Shown here piece by piece: positions 10,700 to 23,000 of a stretch of 64,000 bases of DNA (the stretch's first letter is position 1; each line of letters begins with the position of its first letter). The translations under genes were made by a program, and so were the position numbers. This DNA is from Bryopsis sp. KO-2023 (Eukaryota; Chlorophyta; Ulvophyceae; Bryopsidales; Bryopsidaceae), in contig BSYQ01000006.1 in assembly GCA_030272585.1 (NCBI GenBank), forward strand, positions 6,535,001 to 6,599,000, given 5' to 3'. The notes beneath the pieces are model-generated. The model ran no database searches. It saw only the letters and a program-made list of their open reading frames with translations, and was not told where the DNA came from.

Positions 10700-11009
10700 A
10701 CTGACGAACTCCGTCTAACCAGCGATCACGAGACCTAAAGAAGTCCCGGAATCATTAGTCGCTAATACAGTCATTAGTTCATAAAGGTTTCGAAATCAGA
10801 ATATGTGTGGCGCAGAGAAGGATTACACCCAGAGAAGAGTGTGACAGTCAGTGGAAGATCTGTCGATGGGAAATCCCAGTGCGGATTTCTTGTAAACCGA
10901 TTTTGTTCTCGGACCGATCTTGAGCAAGAGAGCAGGCCTTTGCAGTGATTAGGAATACCTGCGGCGTCTGCGGCCATGATCATGGCGTTTGGGGCGAACC
11001 GTGGGTACC
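10700..11009. promoter_or_regulatory. Shared divergent promoter, PTOX / TRP-like channel
   Basis: These 310 bp separate the two opposite start codons (10699 minus, 11010 plus). The stretch from about 10500 to 11160 is visibly richer in CpG than the flanking introns, as at other divergent starts in this window. I see no clear TATA box. The promoter role is inferred from gene layout. Confidence 0.5.
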
Positions 11010-14000
11010 ATGGAAAATAGTGGGTGAGTTTATTGAGTGCTCTACCATGCGTTCAGAATCAATAGCAATCTTGTCAGGCAGGGATCGACCAAAATGGCGA
11101 CTAGGGATTCACCCGTGATTCGTTGAAACGAGCGCTGGCGGCGTTCTCTTCGTGGGCGGCTAGAGTGGGATCAGTTCCAGATGTGGAGATAGTGCAAGGG
11201 GATTCTGATCGTGCGTTTTTTCATGTCGATCGATGAATGAAAGTTGCTGACTGGGTAGACATTCATTCTCAGGAAATTCACATGAGTTGTTTTGGTTTAG
11301 AAAAGTAGCTTGATTATCTCTGATTTAATTATTGGGTGGGTGAAGTGGGCAATCTTGATATTGAGCACGGCTGTGATCAGAACGGTTGAGGACTGATTTT
11401 GGCAAATGGACTTTGTGCCTGCCTCAGGGATCGATCCATTTGCAGGGCTGGTTCGGGAAGTGACAAAATGACCATGAGGTGTGAACAGCAAAAAATGTCC
11501 ATTTCTTGTTCGAACTGCGATGTCAGTGCTAACATACCCCAACAATTTAAAAAAAGACTTTTCATTCGTCGCCTCCTCTCTTAGAGTTTAATGGAAGGGG
11601 GAAATAAAATCCAGTGAATTTCAGCAAACAACACATGTTCAAATGTTGGATGTCTTATTTTGAGTCAAGTTGACCATTCCTTTGTCTTTATTGACAGATA
11701 TGACGATTTCGATCGCTTGCCAGTTGAGGAAATTGAAAATGTGTTGCTTGATAAAATCCACCGGCATGGACCAGGTTTCTTGAACCAACCTTCCGTCGAC
11801 CAGGGCCAATCACTGCTGTTGGAGAGTGTTTACCGAGAACACAAACAGCTGGTTAAAGTAATTCTGAGGGTGGCCCAGAAAAAAAACATCGCTCTTGTTC
11901 TTGGTTCTACAAAGGGAAAAACTCCGGATTGCTTGAAAATGGCCATCGAACACAGGAACTGGGACATTGCCAAACGATTACTGGTGTACATAAGAAGGGG
12001 GCCTGTGGATTTTTCTGAAACCTCAAGAATACTATCCAATTCCTTCTCAGAGTCGTTTCGGAAATCAAGGCCTACAGCCAGGTACCCTGCAAGATTCACA
12101 AACACCGACGAAGAAAAGAAAAACATGATGCTTGAGAATTATTTCGGTTTGTTATTTAATGTTTTCACTCTTTTTTCCAAAGGTCCACATCGTTCTGTAA
12201 AGCATGAAATCATTTTAAATTGAAGACCTCCATCTGGGTCACTTCACTGGGATGTTAATATATCAGATCCATACTGCTGAATTCCTTGATGAGCGACGAC
12301 TTCTGCCTTGAATTGGGCACTGTCGATGTTCCTGATGATTTCTTCGGATCGGAAAACCCCATGAGGATTGGATTGCATGACGAGAGCCACCCCAGCTCCC
12401 CCTGCCAAGATGATCTACTGGGATTTCTTACCGATATCCACCCCGACCTGGCTCTCCAAGATCGAGATTTCAGCCCAGTCACTGCCAAGGGTCAAGCCCT
12501 GGTGGTTCCGATTGCAAATTTCGTTAAAACCGGGCGTGGATGTTTGTTGAGAAAACTGACGGAAGGGGACATCCCAAATCGAGCTTTCAAATCGCTGGCT
12601 GTGGAGGCTCTGGTGGTGTTTAAGTGGGGATTGTATGGGCACCGCCAAGCAACCAGGGAAATGTTTGTTTATTTGATTCTGTTGATATCTTTCTTCTCCT
12701 ACACTCTATCGTTGGGACATTATGCGAAGAATGGAGGGGAAGTCGATACGGGCAGCACTGAAAGCGTTTTGAATCTGGGGCTGTTGGTTCTGAGTGTGGT
12801 GATGGCATGCTATCATTTGATCAAGGAAATCAAGCATTTCTATTTCTACTCTCGTGATACATTTCTCAGCAACGAGTTCATTGATTCAAAAATGGGAAAC
12901 TTCAAATTCCTGCTGTTTTGCATCCGATGGCTGTTCGATTGGACCATCACCAAGTGGAACGTTCTAGAGCTGATGTCTTATTGCTCAGTGGCGATCCTTG
13001 TTCCGTTTTTACACGTAAAACACAGCCCTTTGCTGCCAGTCTTGGTGGGAGCCACGAACATCTTGCTGTGGTGGAAAATGCTGTATTTCTTCCAGCTTTC
13101 CCCCCAAATGGCCCATTTGGTGATTGCGATCTTTGAGATCAGAAAGGACATGATTTCGTTTCTTCTGCTGGCACTATCGGTGTTGCTTGGATTTGGGCTA
13201 GCTTTTTTTGTTCTGTTTTTATGGGAATCCGGAGATGATATTGAGCAAGCATTTGGCACTCTGCCCCGATCGTGTTTTTCCACTTTTGCCATGTTGTTGG
13301 GGCTGTTCGATTTGGAAGTGTTCTACTCCATGCAGCACAACGAAACCACTGCGATATTCCTGTTTTTCTTTTATGTGATGGCTATGGTGATGGTGTTGTT
13401 GAATTTGCTGATTTCCATCATGAGTGACAGTTTCGATCGAGTGAAGCAGTATGAGGAAACCTCGTTCATCAAGGCAAAAGCCAGGATTCTGGAGGACATG
13501 GAAATGAGCCACAAGAATCGGCAGTGAGTGGCCTGGATATCTTTCTCCATCTGAACAAAGAGAACAGACCCAACCAATTTTCCCTGGAATGCTTGATTTT
13601 ATCCAAAGATTCTTACATTCTCCTTCTTGCCTTCTATTCTTTTTAGATGTTTTGATTGTTTGGGGGGGGGCAGGGTGGGAGTGCGGTTGATTGATAGATA
13701 GAGTACTGTGGATGTTAACCAGGGGCCCATTTCCGAAGTTCATGCACATTTTGGTTCCATATTCTGACGATGAAGCCGATGGTAAAGACTATTCGCAGGA
13801 GCAGGTTTGGAGGGGAAGGATGAACCACATCGAGCATGTTTTGAGGTAACCCCATATTCGCTACTCCACCTGAAAACTGTGTAAATTCTCCTGGTTGGCG
13901 AGGAAAAATGAAACAGTTGGAAGCCCAACTGGCAATATACATTCTTCCAGCACTGCAGTTGATGCACAGAAAGGTTGATAAATTTCTGTTTCGGTTCAGG

Positions 14001-14171
14001 GGAATTGTGATGGAGAATAGCTTGGCTACAAGGAACAAAATCAATCAAAATCTGGAATCAACATTTGGAAGTCTCAATGCAAGTTCAAAGGATCTGACAG
14101 GAGAGGTTAGGGAAATGATGAAGCGTATTGAAGGGCTGGAAGAGCGTCTCCAAGGCCCACTCAACAAGTGA
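11010..14171 (+). CDS. TRP-like (TRPV-type) cation channel with ankyrin-like N-terminus and coiled-coil tail
   Basis: Exon model: 11010-11023, 11698-12081, 12267-13523, 13723-13804, 13917-14171 (663 aa, phases agree). Exon 2 encodes ankyrin-like helical pairs. Exon 3 holds the ion-transport domain: six hydrophobic segments from about 12660 to 13430, a pore-type stretch with TFAMLLGLFDLE (near 13285-13320), and a last segment (LFFFYVMAMVMVLLNLLISI) followed by a charged MSDSFDRVKQYEE helix, as in TRP channels. The final exon is rich in heptad-like spacing and may form a coiled coil for tetramer assembly. The likely role is Ca2+/cation entry at plasma or ciliary membrane (family inference). The 14-nt first exon is supported only by start codon, GTGAGT donor and phase, so the N-terminus is less certain than the pore region. 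Confidence 0.85.
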
Positions 14172-15339
14172 TATTGAAGTCCGGAACAGTTCTCATGGGA
14201 AATTCCCAATCTGTATAAAACGATACGCTCCTCATTGATGGGGTTGATAATTCCTGTGGAGAATTCTTGGAACGTAAATTTTCGTTAGTCTTCTTTTTTG
14301 TTCATATTTTCCCCAGCTGTTTGGGTTAGTTCGGGTGGGGTTTGATTCTTTCAGCGCAATGTGTATGGGAACCATTGTTCCCAACACACTTTGTGGCAAA
14401 AAAAATCTCTTTAGATTATATTTTTCGATTCTTTTTCAAAAATTTTTTCAGCCTCCCAGCCCTCAGTGTTGTTATATTTTGCTTTTTGTTGAATCAAGAT
14501 ATGGGGTGGCTTGTTTTGTTTTTTGAAGATATATGCCGTGGATCTCATTTGTTTATAGAAATTATTGGACTTTTGTGTAGTTATCTGGTCCAGGAGGACA
14601 AAATTTCTGCTTTCGAAAGGAAGGCTTTAGTCATTGCTGGGAAAAAACCACAGTGGGCTTTCTGAACTTTGTAAAGGGTCTGTGTAGTGAAGCCAAATTT
14701 CAAGGGAGGGGTCCCTTCCTCCCGAGTCCAGATATGGGAACAGGATGCTGAATTCTGAAATTAGAATCATTGACATCCATTTTTTCTTGTTTGCTTGTCC
14801 AATATATTATTATTAAACTGTGTAACAGTGGACAGGCTCGGTGAACACCATTGTGCTGTGCGATTTTGGAGAAAAATGCCCTGTCCATCCATGCATTAAA
14901 ACACAATTGTGTGCTGTAACCCATTGGCAAGGGGGAGGAATCTGGAATCTTAGCTGCAAGTGCCCTGCATCAAACTTACAATACTGTGTCCAATTGAAAT
15001 TACGCAAGAAATGTGCCTAATGAAAAACTTAATACTGAGACTCTCACCTCAGATCAAGGTTCAATGCCCCTTTTCCACTCACCACCTTCTTTTATTCTCT
15101 TCTCTTTTTTCCTCAGAAGACATTTTCCCTCCCGCAATTCAGCTGCAAAACTTTCCCACCCATCATTCGCTGCAAATTGAGCAGACCCCAGCTGTCCTCT
15201 TGGTACCAGAGAATCCACGTGTATTTTCTGAGGGACAGGCCTCTGCGGGTACGAGGAAGTGACTTCGACCGAGACCTTCATGAGATAGGAACTAGGAACG
15301 TTCGGTTAACCGACTATGGTGTGTATGTTCCTGGGCACA
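14172..15339. other. Intergenic, no gene seen
   Basis: Between the channel stop codon and the hydrolase start I find no frame with protein-like features. It probably contains the channel 3' UTR and the hydrolase promoter. A pyrimidine-rich stretch lies at about 15070-15120. Confidence 0.5.
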
Positions 15340-17373
15340 ATGGTTAAAGTATCAGTTTGGCTCGTTTTTCTACTGTTTTTCTTCGAGCCCTGCAGCACGA
15401 ATGAAGCCATTAGGCGTCTACACAGTATGGCCTGCGTGTTTGTTTCGTTTTTTTTAAAGAACCCACCCGGGACAGAACTTTGGCTAGATCAAAAATCGTT
15501 CCAGGATTTCGCGTGCCATCATGCGATCCTGGAACGATTTTCACCTCCAGTTACGCTTGATTACTACCTCACAGATGTCATCTGTGTGAAGGGTCCAGGC
15601 TGTCAAAAGAACATTGTTTCTCTGTGACTGTTCATCCCTAAAATATACTGAAACCTGTTCCACACCAGAAGCTACTGTGCTGTTTTAATGACAAACTATT
15701 CGTTACGAGAACCAAACACCTCTAGATTGTTGAGTTGCATATAAAACATAGATTGCCCACTTTATTTACCCTGACAGGAAAATTTGTTCCACTGTTGAAT
15801 ATACTTCAACCCAACCATTTTTTTCTGTTCGTTCAGGTGAAAGTCCTGCGGCCACATCTTTCGAAGCAACAGTCAAGCGATTGCAGAAAGTTGTGAAAGC
15901 CAGGCCTTATGGAGAAGCGCTGACTGTGGATCATGTGACGCAATGTCTGGTTCATTTCGCGAAAAATTTGTTGCCGACTTGTTTCGGAGAAGATTTCAGC
16001 TTTTCAGGAATGGATGGGGATATTTTGGATCAATTGATTGATGTCAAAGGGTGCTGTGCTTCGCTGAATGCGGTTATAGATGAGGGCATGTGCTTGTGTG
16101 AACCGCGGGTGAGTAAACAGACCCGCAGAGTTGCCGGAAGGGGTGTGAACAGTTTTTTCAAATCAGTTTGGAGTTTTTTCTGGTGCTGGACACGAAATCG
16201 CTTCAAACAACAAGCCACATGAAAGTTGGATGCTCTTCTTGACATGGAACTCATATTGTGGGTGTGTGACAGACTTCAATGGGGGGTACCCTTGAAAAAG
16301 CCAGGCCGTTGCTTCCGTTTGCATCACTGTGTGGTGCAAGGTTTCCCATCCCTGCTGACCCAGATGAGTTACCATCTGTTCTGGAGCTTGACGAATGTCA
16401 AGAATTTGTCAAAGCCAGTTCCAAAGGGGCTGCCAATCCGAAAGCACTTGGGTTGACAGAAAAGGAATACAAATCAGCCAGCCCCAGTACTCTACCAAAA
16501 TTTGAAGACATTTATCAAAAACCCAAGGGTGGTATTTACAATGTGGGAAGATCGATGATCGACGTTATGCGCCCAAGCAACTCAACGTTGATCAATAAAT
16601 TTTCGAAGTCAAATCAGTTTGTGGCTGATGTGATATTTCCAAAGACGTTGAGGGGTGATGTGACAGGTCAAAGGAAAACTAGTACTTTTCCTATTGTTGG
16701 GTTTGTGCCAGGCTTCAAAGCCCGCCCCAAGTCATACATACGAACGTTGGAGTACATCGCTTCGCTGGGGATAATTGTGGTGAGTCCACGATCATCTTTC
16801 CATTTGGATGTTGATTTAACGGAGGAGAATGTGCACGACTGGGCGAAAGACCCTGTCTATGCTGTGCAGCATGTCATTCGGCTGGGTAAGAAACAGGATT
16901 CCATCTTGACCGGACTCGTGGATGAAAACAAAGTCTCGTATGCTGGCCATTCGATGGGAGGGGCTGCATCGTTAGTTTCAGCTGAATTAAGCCAACGAGA
17001 AGGGCTGCCGGTCAAATCGGTGGTGGCAATCGCACCTGCATGCCTTTTCTTGGGATCTCAGTGTGAAAGTCCGTATAAGAGCATTCCAAAGTTGAGGGAC
17101 ATCGACGTTTTATTCATTGTTGGATCGGAGGACAGATTAACACCTCCGAAAACATCCCGGATTTTCAAGTCCTGGCTCCATAGCAGCACAAGGTCGGAGA
17201 TGATATTGATGGAAGGAGCTACGCATTGCTTTGTCGAAGTGGATCCCATAGGATGGCCCAGTTCAAACAATGGGTGTGGACGAGGTGACGTGCATCCCCA
17301 AGAAGCAATAAGGAAATTGCAATTGGCCATAGGAAAGTTCTTCAAGAACAGTATCTTGGAAGAAAAGGATTGA
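15340..17373 (+). CDS. Secretory alpha/beta hydrolase (chlorophyllase / PAF-acetylhydrolase / PETase-like)
   Basis: Exons 15340-15424, 15837-16108, 16273-17373 (485 aa, phases agree). Exon 1 encodes a signal peptide (MVKVSVWLVFLLFFFEPCST). Exon 2 encodes a roughly 90-residue region that I do not recognise. Exon 3 is the hydrolase: an oxyanion-type GFVPGF segment, the nucleophile elbow GHSMGG (about 16942), an acidic residue in VGSEDRLTPP (about 17125) and the catalytic His in GATHCF (about 17217), so the Ser-Asp-His triad is complete. The pattern suits the chlorophyllase, PAF-acetylhydrolase and cutinase/PETase branch, which hydrolyse ester bonds. The signal peptide suggests export or an endomembrane location and argues against a plastid chlorophyllase. 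The substrate cannot be told from the sequence. Confidence 0.82.
15492..15541. other. Perfect 16-bp inverted repeat (hairpin) in intron 1 of the hydrolase gene
   Basis: Arms at 15492-15507 and 15526-15541 are exact reverse complements (AAAATCGTTCCAGGAT) around an 18-nt loop. The RNA would form a strong stem inside the intron. It could be the relic of a short inverted-repeat element or a small-RNA precursor. Confidence 0.6.
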
Positions 17374-19086
17374 ATGAGGCCTGAAGAAAGCAAAACCTTG
17401 TGGGATAGTGCAAGAAAGAAAACGTCAGCCGTACATATCGAATTGTCTGTGTTTTCTTTTCCGAAGAAAAATTTTGTTTGCCAGGGTTGCACCAATAATT
17501 GGACATGGTGGGGGTGGGGGACGGATATTTTTTTTACTTTCGTGATTTGATTAGATATAACTACATATCTAATTTTTCACTGCTTTGCAAACACTTCTGA
17601 GATGAGTCAGTGTTTCCAAGATTTTTGAAGGTTTCTCTAACCTTGGAACTCATTTTTCTGGGAGTGGGAGTTGTTTGGGTTTTTTTTACAAGCATATGAC
17701 GAATCATCATAAGGTTTGACTGCAAGATGTGCTATCTATTTATTCTTGGAACTATTAAATCGGTTGTATACAAGGTATGAATGTACAAAGGGGGGGTTCT
17801 TGTGGTCCTGAACGATTTCAAGACAGTTGAATTCAACAATGTGCAAAATCTCCCCCACTCAGTGTCATTTTTTCAGGTCCTGGGAGAGGCCCAGAAAAAA
17901 AATGCACACCACAGATTCATCAATCCATGTTTGATACTTGTTTGTGTTTGGGAGCACCTCTACCAAGTTGTGGGGGTGCATTTAACTTGATACATACTCG
18001 CACAAGGTTTTTGTCCCACATAAGCAAGGATGCATACTGTGTCACATCTTGAATAGAAATTCCCCCCACTGAGCTCCCCAAAGAGGGGCCCCAGTTCCTT
18101 TCGAGTAGCCTGAATGCTTGGTTTCGATTATCCCCAAACATTTGCGACAAAACTACTTGATTAGTTCCCAGGTTGAATTGCACAGCATTTTTTGGCTGAA
18201 GGAGAGTCAAAACTCGCATTACAAATGTCCAAACCGTGCCCCCCGATTCGACAACTAAATCCACGAAACATACCCTCCCGGCCAAAGCATTGACGCCACT
18301 CAGTGATTTTCCAAATCAATCACAAGGCCCATTCATGTTTCCACTAATCCCATGCCAAGAGGGCACCACTTGCTCCCACCCAGCCGACCTGTGGAACACC
18401 AAAAATTAAACTTAAAACCACTATTCCTTTGTTTCCCATTGAACAACTGTTGATTTTGGGGTGTTGTCCATATAGATCCTGAGAAATACCGAAAATGGCT
18501 AACAAAAAAAATAAAAATAAAAAAATATCTCAGGATGTTGCTCCTCTTGCTTCCCCCCGGATTCCCAATTCATAACTGCATTAGTGCTGGGCTAAATTTT
18601 AAATACTGGGATCTTGGACTCCCTGATAATTCTAACTTGTCCACATATGGGATGCAAAAAAAAGGGGAAAGTAACACATCACTGAAAAAAGTTCCAGAAA
18701 ACTCAAGGGGGCTTTCACACCTCCACCCCCCCCCCAAAAAAAAAAACGGAATATAAATAAAATATTGAAAGGCCTGAGTCAAACCAACCCTCACTCAAGA
18801 AAAACAAAAAAACAAATTCAAATAACAGATTCTTGTACTACCAACAACACTTCCAGGTTTTTCTGCAACCATAGTAATAATCTCCCTCCCAATTGAAAGC
18901 ACATAAAATAAGAATCAACACAAGGCCCTATCACACTATTGTCACACTTCCAACCCTCCTGGTAATCAACAGCAGCAGACAGAAATTCCTACATTTCTCA
19001 ACCATGAATTCAATTTATCTCATTTCTGAGAAGGGCACCCCACCTGTTTGCAGTGTTCCCCTCCCCATACAAATTTTTGTTCTTGT
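17374..19086. other. Convergent intergenic region, no confident gene
   Basis: It lies between the convergent ends of the hydrolase (+) and RPS15A (-). One open frame of 121 codons on the minus strand (17920-18285) begins with ATG but shows no known domain and no clear splice partners. C-run plus A-run tracts occur at about 18724-18746. I see nothing else I can support. Confidence 0.4.
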
Positions 19087-19479
19087 TCAATAAAAGAAGC
19101 CCAACACTTTGCCACCAATCTTCTTTTTTCTGGCCTCCTTGTGGTCCATAATTCCGGAGGAGGTGGTTAAAACGATGTGCCCGAACTGTCGAGAGGGAAG
19201 CAGCCTCGCCACCCAAGTTTCCATATCGCCGTGGGCAATGTCGTACCGAGGGGAAATGCACCCGCACTTGTTCAGCCTTCCATTCAACTCCACCACGATC
19301 TTTCCCGAGCGCTTGTCGTCCACATACTCGAACTCCCCGATGTAACCATACTTTTGCATAAGCTGCAGGAACTTGATTACGACCTTGGACGAGGGCCGAA
19401 TCAACACTTGCCGCTTTCCCTTTTTCTCAGCATTGTACATGGTCTTCAAGGCATCGTTCAACACACTGATCCGCACCAT
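19087..19479 (-). CDS. RPS15A: 40S ribosomal protein uS8 (RPS15A)
   Basis: A single exon of 130 codons, the exact usual length of cytosolic uS8. It starts [20 protein letters not shown] and ends GGKVLGFFY, both close to the universal eukaryotic sequence. Conserved internal blocks include [38 protein letters not shown] and [21 protein letters not shown]. The protein sits in the small ribosomal subunit body and binds 18S rRNA. The lack of introns is notable beside its intron-rich neighbours. An intron in the 5' UTR cannot be excluded, because AG lies just before the start codon. Confidence 0.97.
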   Translation of the reverse strand: MVRISVLNDALKTMYNAEKKGKRQVLIRPSSKVVIKFLQLMQKYGYIGEFEYVDDKRSGKIVVELNGRLNKCGCISPRYDIAHGDMETWVARLLPSRQFGHIVLTTSSGIMDHKEARKKKIGGKVLGFFY

Positions 19480-20089
19480 CCTTGCTCCGCAAACTCCGAC
19501 TGGAAAAACTGCCCTACCGACGTTGGCCCCGGACCAAAAAAACCACCACGTTCCTTGTCTCCAGCGTATGCGAGGGAATCCAAGGCGGCGCGTCAGCAGT
19601 TATGTAACACAAAAAACAGAAAAATCGAAAATTGAACGCTTACGATTTTTCTATTTTTAGGAGTTGTCTGACTGCCGTACCCTTCTGACATCACAGTTTG
19701 GGTTTAGGCGACCATAGTTCATTTTGTTTCTGTCAGCTGAGTGGTGGAATGGCTGACACGGGTAGAATGTATTGATTCCAGCAGCTGGAGTAGTTTTCTG
19801 GAGTGGAATCCTCACTTCACTGTTTGTGGGCTTTCCACATATCAGAACATCACAACAAACCTTGCCAAAGTGATACAAGCAACTGCAAGCCCTTGTAGGA
19901 AACTCGGGTAAAGTCTACCACTGCTTATCCTGCCCAATAATAAGCTTACAACCCCAATGCCGAACATGCTCCAATACTCTTCTTCTAAACCTCCCTGCAA
20001 AAAAGTCTTCTTTCCAAACGATTTCCTTTCCTTGCACCCAGCTCTCAAACATGCATTATCCATTAAAGAAAGAAATCCATCTCCTAATG
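19480..20089. other. RPS15A upstream region and eIF2B delta 3' flank
   Basis: These 610 bp lie between two genes transcribed in the same (minus) direction. The part near 19480-19640 should hold the RPS15A promoter. No further coding sequence was recognised. Confidence 0.4.
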
Positions 20090-23000
20090 TCATTCTACTT
20101 CTTTGTCATTTGTGACTGTTTCTCGGAGAATGACTGGAACACTGGTGGTTGGCATAATTCCCAGCTCTGTGGCAATCATGGCAACATATTTTGCTGGCAT
20201 CACATCATACTTCAAATTCAGAGGGTCCAGCTTTCTGTTTTGCTCCCAGCCAGCCAAGTCTTTCAGTTCCGGGTGTCCTTCCACGTTCTGCAATTCGTAC
20301 GGATCCCCCAGCTCATTCTGAGTGAAAGAGTTGAGCTGAACCTACAAAAAAAAAACCCAAAAAAGCTGACAATGAACATACGCCCCCCAAAGAGTTCCAA
20401 CACAAGCACACAATGTACACATATTCATATTTTGTTATATTAAACACTGAAAAAGAATTAAACACTGAAAGAGAACCAAACGTCTACTGACTTTCTCACT
20501 CTCATCTTAGTCATGTTCCGGAAATGGGGCTCGATTCAACACTTGCCTCAAAAAGAACATTCTCGTTCAGAAATACATTTGAAGCAATTGTGGGATGATT
20601 AGTAATCCCCAGGCCACTTTATTTCGGGCACACGCCCGAAACACCAAAAATAGCTTATTTTGGGCCTCAGCCCAACCTTATTTTGGGCTTATTTTGGGTA
20701 ATCTTTTTCCTTCTCAAATTACGTCAATAGGATTAGCTCAGCACAACATATATTGTATCTAGTGTAATTTTTTGTGCGTATTAAGTATTGCTTGGGTTTA
20801 TTTTCTGCATGGACTGATTTTTGCCATCCAATCAGATTGCAAAAGTTAGTCCAGGGAAAAAATTAGGCATTCGCAGAAGCAAAGCAATGCACAAATAATG
20901 CACAAAAAAATGTGTTCAAAACAAATCAGCAACTGTTGTCGACACAAAAAATCTGAAAGCAAGCCTGAACTCATCCCGCCCCTTGTGTCGGACTACAACC
21001 CCAAGTCTTCAAACTCGCCAAAACATTGTGGATCCTCCCCATGCTAATTTCACACCACAATAGGGAGCTTCTTTGCTTTCGTTGGGAATTCTACGCATTC
21101 TACGCATATAATCATATTCTTGTGTGTGTGTGTGTGTGTGTGTGCATTGGTGAAATTTCTGCGTGGGCTCATCCGATGAGCCGACGAGTCGTTCGCGGTG
21201 CTTTAGTTTTTCGAGCACAATTTTTTACATTTTTTCCAAAAAAAATTAGTTCAAGGCAAGAATTACCTTATATAAGGTACTAACAACGAATGCACACACA
21301 CAAAAAATCCTGAAGTGAAAATCTGTCCTGAGATGGCCATATCCAACTCAGATGTGACAGTGTTAATCATATTATTAGAGTACATCTCCAAAAAAATTGA
21401 AGTTAATTTTGGGCACAGCCGCAAACCTTATTTCGGGCGCATGTGCCCAAAAAATCGTAAAATGCCCGAAATAAAGTGGCCTGGTAATCCCCCATCGCCA
21501 GATATATTACTCTTTCGCGAGTGCTGATCCACCGACCTGTTCATGAAACTTGCATGTCTCGGCACAGATCACCACAGGCACATGGTTTGCATGGGCCATC
21601 ATTGCAACCCCAGCAGAGCCAACCCGGGAAACTACTGTTCCGTTCATCAGCACAGCCGAAGCCCCCATGAAAACTGTGTTGACTTCTGGCATCATGAAAG
21701 AGATGGCATTCATGTATATATAGCTGCAGGGAATACCCACACCCACCAATTGTGAAACTACCTTGCGGCCCACGAGTTTCGGTCGAGATTCCACCACAAT
21801 TACCTGTGGACACAAAGCATCAAATCTGTGAGAGGCTGCCATAAATCAGCATCACAACTTTGGAATCGGTGAAGACCTGCTTCGTATGTACTAGTGCAGA
21901 GCATTACTGGCTTTTTTTAGGATATGCGTTTTCTTAAAGTTGATCACATTCAAAAGAAATTTGGTGCCAACATTTTCGGAGCAGTAGGACAATATCATCA
22001 GATTGCACAGTGAAAGGTCTACAGGAGTTCGTTTGCCCAATACTTGCTAAAAGGAAATACAAGCCAGTCGTTTTATTTACTTTTTTCTGCATTATAAAGT
22101 CCATTCTTTGTAAATATTCTAAACAATCTGCAAAATTCAACTTTTTCTACGCTCCTTTTTTTTCTAGAGACCAGTGTCTTGAAACGAAATGGATGGAATT
22201 AGAGCTGCGGAAAAGCGACTGTTCTTCCCTACTATCTTGTCAGCATTTGATCAATCCGCACCTTGAAGCGTTTCATTTCGTTCGTCCATGCGTGCAAAAG
22301 CACATGCATCACTGCTTGAGATGGGGAGTACATCAAAATCACATCCCCATCCCGAACCTTCGAGCAAGCTTCCTTAGCAATGATGTGGCCCACGTTAATT
22401 CTCTCAGACATGTAGGTATCGATCAATCGAACCACCCCATCTTTCCCCTCCTCCAAGGGCACCCCCGCCTTCAGCTTCGAAATTTGCACTTTTAGATATC
22501 GGATTGCATTTTTCATCGTTACGTTCAGGGGACGGCATTCCACCAGGAACCCGATGTGCTGATTAAGAAGGGGGAGGAAATCCATGGGGTCAAACACCCC
22601 CTCAGACCTCTTGTAGTCATTGACCAGCGTTCGGAAAGCTTCCAGCATTGCCCGACATCGCAGCAACCCCCCTGTTTTGTGGCCCTCGATGAACTCCACC
22701 CCAAGCTTCACCACTGCAGGATTGAGGTCCCAAATTTCTGGTCGACGGAGCAATTCTTCCCTCGATACTTTCTTGTATTGTTGAAGGTGGTCGAACAGCG
22801 ATGTGGAAGAGGTCACAACCAAAGCCTCCCCGGCAGTCTTGCCACCACCACCACCTTTTTCTTTCCCCCCTTTCTCTTTCCCACCTTTAGCACCCTGTTG
22901 CTGCTGCCCCTTTTTCCCAGGTTTCTGTTTTTGTTGATCCGAGCCCCCCCCCTCTCCCCCACCATCCTTTTGGCCTTCTTTTCCACCAGCCTTTCGGCCT

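Noticed and set aside
17920..18285. 121-codon open frame on the minus strand in the hydrolase/RPS15A spacer
   Set aside because: No recognisable domain and no splice partners; it lies where two 3' UTRs are expected. A real small gene is possible but not supportable.
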